From JABCPO02 sp963542845 (lineage in GTDB: Bacteria > Bacillota > Clostridia > TANB77 > CAG-508), in the NCBI GenBank assembly GCA_963542845.1, contig CAUTZA010000001.1, forward strand, positions 1 to 64,000: a DNA stretch of 64,000 bases. The letters are read 5' to 3'. The stretch's first letter is position 1. Every line of letters begins with the position of its first letter. The notes under the pieces are model-generated. The model searched no databases, was not told the DNA's origin, and worked only from the letters and a program-made list of their open reading frames with translations. A program made the translations under genes and the position numbers. Positions 61,446 through 64,000 of the stretch are shown here, in pieces.

Positions 61446-61838
61446 ATGACAGATCCAATTGCAGACATGCTAACAAGAATTAGAAATGCAAATAAGGCGA
61501 AATTTAAAACTGTAGAAATACCATCTTCAAATATGAAAAAAGCAATAGCTGAAGTATTATTAGAAGAAGGATATATAAAATCATTTAATATAGAAGAAAA
61601 TGAAGTACAATCTGTTTTAAAAGTAGAATTAAAATATGACGAAAAAGGTGGAAGAGTAATTTCAGGATTAAGAAAAATAAGTAAACCAGGTCATAGAATC
61701 TATGCTAAAAAAGATGAACTTCCAAAAGTATTAAACGGATTAGGAATAGCTTTAGTATCAACTTCTAAGGGATTAGTAACAGATAAAAAAGCAAGAGAAA
61801 TAGGATTAGGTGGAGAAGTAATAGCATATATCTGGTAA
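61446..61838 (+). CDS. rpsH: 30S ribosomal protein S8
   Basis: 130 aa; DPIADMLTRIRNANKAKF, SKPGHRIYAKKDELPKVLNGLGIALVST, and GGEVIAYIW end. ATAAGGAGG site. No CGG site. Confidence 0.97.
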   Translation: MTDPIADMLTRIRNANKAKFKTVEIPSSNMKKAIAEVLLEEGYIKSFNIEENEVQSVLKVELKYDEKGGRVISGLRKISKPGHRIYAKKDELPKVLNGLGIALVSTSKGLVTDKKAREIGLGGEVIAYIW

Positions 61839-61895
61839 TATCAATTTAAAAAGTATATTATATATGTATAATTAAAAATAAAAGATAGTTCAGAT

Positions 61896-61917
61896 ATAGC
61901 TTATACATCTAAGCTAT
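61896..61917 (+). other. Intra-operon hairpin between rpsH and rplF
   Basis: ATAGCTTA / TAAGCTAT stem, loop TACATC, no T-tract; in a 176-base gap. Possibly an RNA processing or stability element. Confidence 0.35.
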
Positions 61918-62014
61918 TGAATAATTAAAAAAGTAATTTTAAATATTAAAATATTAAAAAAATTTTAAAATTATAATTAGAATAAATAGAGTACACTAAA
62001 TTAAGGAGGACTAT

Positions 62015-62551
62015 ATGTCAAGAATAGGGAAAAAACCTATAGTAGTACCAGCAGGTGTTGAAGTTAAGTTAGAAAAAAATTTAGTTACAGTTAAAGGACC
62101 AAAAGGTCAATTAGAAACAACTATATCAGAAGATATAATTGTAAAACAAGAAAACAATGAACTTATAGTAACTAAAGCAGTTGATAACAAAGTAACAAGA
62201 GGACTATATGGGTTAACAAGAACCCTTATAAACAATATGATAGAAGGTGTTGTAAATGAATTTACAAAAACTCTTGAAATAAATGGTGTTGGATATAAAG
62301 TTCAAAAACAAGGTGAAAACTTATTATTATCTTTAGGTTATTCACACCCTGTAGAATTTAATGCACCAAAAGGAATAACTTTTGATGTACCAGACGCAGG
62401 AAAAATAATTGTAAGAGGAATCGACAAACAATTAGTTGGACAAACAGCAGCAAACATTAGAGAAAAGAGACCACCAGAAGTATATAGAGGTAAGGGAATT
62501 AAATATGATTATGAAGTAATCAGAAGAAAAGAAGGTAAATCAGGTAAATAG
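62015..62551 (+). CDS. rplF: 50S ribosomal protein L6
   Basis: 178 aa; SRIGKKPIVVPAGVEV, LRGLYGLTR-like RGLYGLTRTLINNM, and REKRPPEVYRGKGIKYDYEVI. TTAAGGAGGAC site. No CGG site. Confidence 0.97.
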   Translation: MSRIGKKPIVVPAGVEVKLEKNLVTVKGPKGQLETTISEDIIVKQENNELIVTKAVDNKVTRGLYGLTRTLINNMIEGVVNEFTKTLEINGVGYKVQKQGENLLLSLGYSHPVEFNAPKGITFDVPDAGKIIVRGIDKQLVGQTAANIREKRPPEVYRGKGIKYDYEVIRRKEGKSGK

Positions 62552-62565
62552 TAACTTTAAGTAGT

Positions 62566-62596
62566 GCTTTAAAGGGTATATATAATCCCTTAAAGC
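62566..62596 (+). other. Intra-operon hairpin between rplF and rplR
   Basis: GCTTTAAAGGG and CCCTTAAAGC form a strong stem with one bulge, no T-tract. May protect or process the transcript. Confidence 0.4.
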
Positions 62597-62641
62597 AAGG
62601 AATTATATATGCCTTTTAAGGCCAGAAGGGAGACAAAAGGA

Positions 62642-63001
62642 ATGATTAACGCATTTGATAAAAATAAGTCAAGAGAACGTAGAAAAAGAAGAGTTCGTGG
62701 AAAAATTTCAGGAACACCAACAAGACCAAGAATGTGTGTGTCAAAGAGCAACAAAAACTTATTTGTTCAATTAATTGATGATCAAAATGGAGTTACAATT
62801 GCATCTGCTTCAACTATGGAAAAAGATTTTCCAGTAAAAGCATCTAATATAGAAGCTGGAAAAGAAATAGGAAAATTAATAGCTAAAAGAGCTAAAGTAG
62901 TTAAAATAGAAGAAGTAGTTTTTGATAGATCAGGACACTTATACCATGGTGTTGTTAAACAAATTGCTGATTCAGCAAGAGAAGAAGGATTAAAATTCTA
63001 A
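62642..63001 (+). CDS. rplR: 50S ribosomal protein L18
   Basis: 119 aa; SRERRKRRVRGKISGTPTRPRMCVSKSNKNLFVQLIDDQ and KRAKVVKIEEVVFDRSGHLYHGVV. An in-frame ATG at 62609 exists but lacks a good site and gives an N-terminus unlike L18; the ATG at 62642 has GGGAG 9 bases before it and begins MINAFDKNKS as expected. No CGG site. Confidence 0.92.
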   Translation: MINAFDKNKSRERRKRRVRGKISGTPTRPRMCVSKSNKNLFVQLIDDQNGVTIASASTMEKDFPVKASNIEAGKEIGKLIAKRAKVVKIEEVVFDRSGHLYHGVVKQIADSAREEGLKF

Positions 63002-63031
63002 AAAACCAAAACAAGGAGGAATAATTAATTC

Positions 63032-63511
63032 ATGGAAGTAGAATTAAAAGAAAGAGTAGTTGATATTGCTAGAGTTGCGAAAGTTGTTAAAGGTGGTAGA
63101 AACTTTAGATTTTCAGCAGTTGTAGTTGTAGGTGACGAAAACGGGCATATCGGTGTTGGAACAGGTAAAGCAGCAGAAGTTCCAGATGCAATTAAAAAAG
63201 CAATCGACAGTGCTAAGAAAAACATAGTAAAAGTTCCTATAGTTGGTACAACAGTACCACATGAATACTTAGGTAAATTTGGTGCAGCTAAAGTTTTAGT
63301 TAAACCAGGTAAAGAAGGTTCAGGGGTTATAGCAGGTGGAGGAGCAAGAGCGGTATTAGAACTTGCAGGATACAGAGATGCTAAAGCTAAAATAATAGGA
63401 ACAAACAATCCAAGAAATGTTGTAAATGCTACAATAGATGCATTATCAAAAATGAAAACAATTGAAGAAGTTGCAGCTATGAGAAACAAATCAACAGACG
63501 AAATATTATAA
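63032..63511 (+). CDS. rpsE: 30S ribosomal protein S5
   Basis: 159 aa; ERVVDIARVAKVVKGGRNFRFSAVVVVGDENGHIGVGTGKA and GGGARAVLELAGYRD. AAGGAGG site. Contains AAC-GGG and ATC-GGT without shifting. Directly followed by rplO, with no rpmD (L30) between. Confidence 0.97.
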   Translation: MEVELKERVVDIARVAKVVKGGRNFRFSAVVVVGDENGHIGVGTGKAAEVPDAIKKAIDSAKKNIVKVPIVGTTVPHEYLGKFGAAKVLVKPGKEGSGVIAGGGARAVLELAGYRDAKAKIIGTNNPRNVVNATIDALSKMKTIEEVAAMRNKSTDEIL

Positions 63512-63545
63512 TGATAAAATTAAGTAAATAAAGAGGGAGGTCAGT

Positions 63546-63983
63546 ATGGAATTAGGCAATTTAAAGCCAGCAGTTAAAAAAATGGCCAGAAAAAGAGTTG
63601 GTCGTGGAACTGGTTCAGGGCTAGGAAAGACTTCAGGTAAAGGACATAAAGGACAAAAAGCAAGATCAGGAGGAGGAGTAAGACCTGGATTTGAAGGGGG
63701 ACAAACTCCATTATTCAGAAGATTACCAAAAAGAGGATTTAAAAATATTCCTTTTAAGAAAGATATGCAAGAAGTTACACTAAATATGTTAAATTTATCT
63801 ACAGTAGAAGAAGTCGATGCTAAGACTCTAATAGCTGATGGAATTATTTCTAAAGAAAAAGATGGAATAGTTATATTAGCAACAGGTAAATTAGACAAAA
63901 AACTTAGTGTTAAAGCAAGCAGATTCACAAAGAAAGCTGCAGAAGCAATAGTTGCAGCTGGAGGAAAGATAGAGGTGATCTAA
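63546..63983 (+). CDS. rplO: 50S ribosomal protein L15
   Basis: 145 aa; RKRVGRGTGSGLGKTSGKGHKGQKARSGG-type N-terminus and FEGGQTPLFRRLPKRGF. Glycine-rich, yet no CGG site. GAGGGAGGT start site. Confidence 0.97.
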   Translation: MELGNLKPAVKKMARKRVGRGTGSGLGKTSGKGHKGQKARSGGGVRPGFEGGQTPLFRRLPKRGFKNIPFKKDMQEVTLNMLNLSTVEEVDAKTLIADGIISKEKDGIVILATGKLDKKLSVKASRFTKKAAEAIVAAGGKIEVI

Positions 63984-64000
63984 TTGTTTAAGACTATTAT
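63984..64000 (+). CDS. secY: Preprotein translocase SecY, first codons only
   Basis: TTG start immediately after the rplO stop, with AGAGGTGAT upstream; predicted MFKTI matches the usual SecY start and the position in the spc operon. The rest is outside the window. Confidence 0.7.

Noticed and set aside
1..64000. CRISPR arrays, rRNA or tRNA genes, insertion sequences
   Set aside because: No regularly spaced repeats, no recognisable tRNA cloverleaf or rRNA core sequences, and no transposase were seen. The absence of tRNA genes means the decoding hypothesis cannot be tested inside this window.

Overview
The window is AT-rich DNA from an anaerobic, low-GC, Gram-positive-type bacterium (Bacillota, probably an uncultured clostridial lineage). 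The evidence is a Gram-positive PolC replicase, anaerobic ribonucleotide reductase NrdD/NrdG, AddA, a zinc-type S14, clostridial-style prepilin-like proteins, strong purine-rich Shine-Dalgarno (SD) sites, and codons dominated by A/T in third position. The species cannot be fixed from the sequence.

The outstanding feature is translational. 24 of the protein genes, most of them housekeeping genes, are not single open frames. They are broken 79 times in the same way: an in-frame CGG codon is followed by A (71 sites) or U (8 sites), and homology resumes only if the C is skipped and the next three bases are read as glycine GGA or GGU. Skipping one base per site restores full-length, family-typical proteins, and every one of the 24 corrected lengths is divisible by three. 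Sites fall on invariant glycines: P-loops of PriA, AddA and an ABC ATPase, the ABC signature, the glycyl-radical Gly of NrdD, the Gly after KMSKS in IleRS, and a Nudix box. CGG is not seen as an arginine codon in any recognised gene; CGU, CGC, CGA, AGA and AGG are. I read this as genome-wide, near-quantitative +1 recoding of C-GGA/C-GGU as glycine, either because CGG is unassigned or because a special tRNA reads four bases. An annotation pipeline would call these genes pseudogenes. In the entries below, 'CGG site' gives the first base of the in-frame CGG (on the minus strand, the highest coordinate).

Layout. 1-3.6 kb: rpoZ, gmk, priA, a MazG-like gene. 3.7-6.3 kb: accessory patch with three minus-strand paralogous unknown genes and a truncated Fic gene. 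6.5-7.9 kb: small ORF and a PepSY-like membrane-anchored protein. 7.9-14.2 kb: plsX-miaB-trpS-mutS. 14.4-16.2 kb: a prepilin-like protein with Ig-like repeats, bracketed by two copies of one terminator. 16.8-19.5 kb: nrdD-nrdG. 19.6-22.1 kb: small membrane peptide, secreted V8-like protease and two Ig-like membrane proteins. 22.2-25.0 kb: zinc uptake locus (permease and ATPase on minus, His-rich binding protein on plus, divergent operator region). 25.1-27.7 kb: MBL-fold hydrolase, Fur-family regulator with a palindromic operator, rlmH, ASCH-like protein. 27.8-36.6 kb: tyrS, pyrH-frr-uppS, zinc-ribbon membrane protein, polC. 36.7-42.5 kb: unknown gene, LD-carboxypeptidase, PHP phosphoesterase, RNase P RNA, CYTH protein and two Nudix genes, with a duplicated terminator-promoter cassette. 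42.7-53.2 kb: rnr, addA, short glmU, ileS. 54.0-64.0 kb: S10/spc ribosomal protein operon from a strong promoter and structured leader to the first codons of secY; L30 (rpmD) is missing from its usual place.

Recoding sites are frequent in large, modestly expressed genes (polC 13, mutS 9, priA 6) and nearly absent from ribosomal protein genes (one each in L2 and L23), as expected if each event carries a cost. One unknown gene (minus strand, 4927-5517) has an in-frame CGG followed by U that must not shift if the full ORF is to be made; it is the only exception found.
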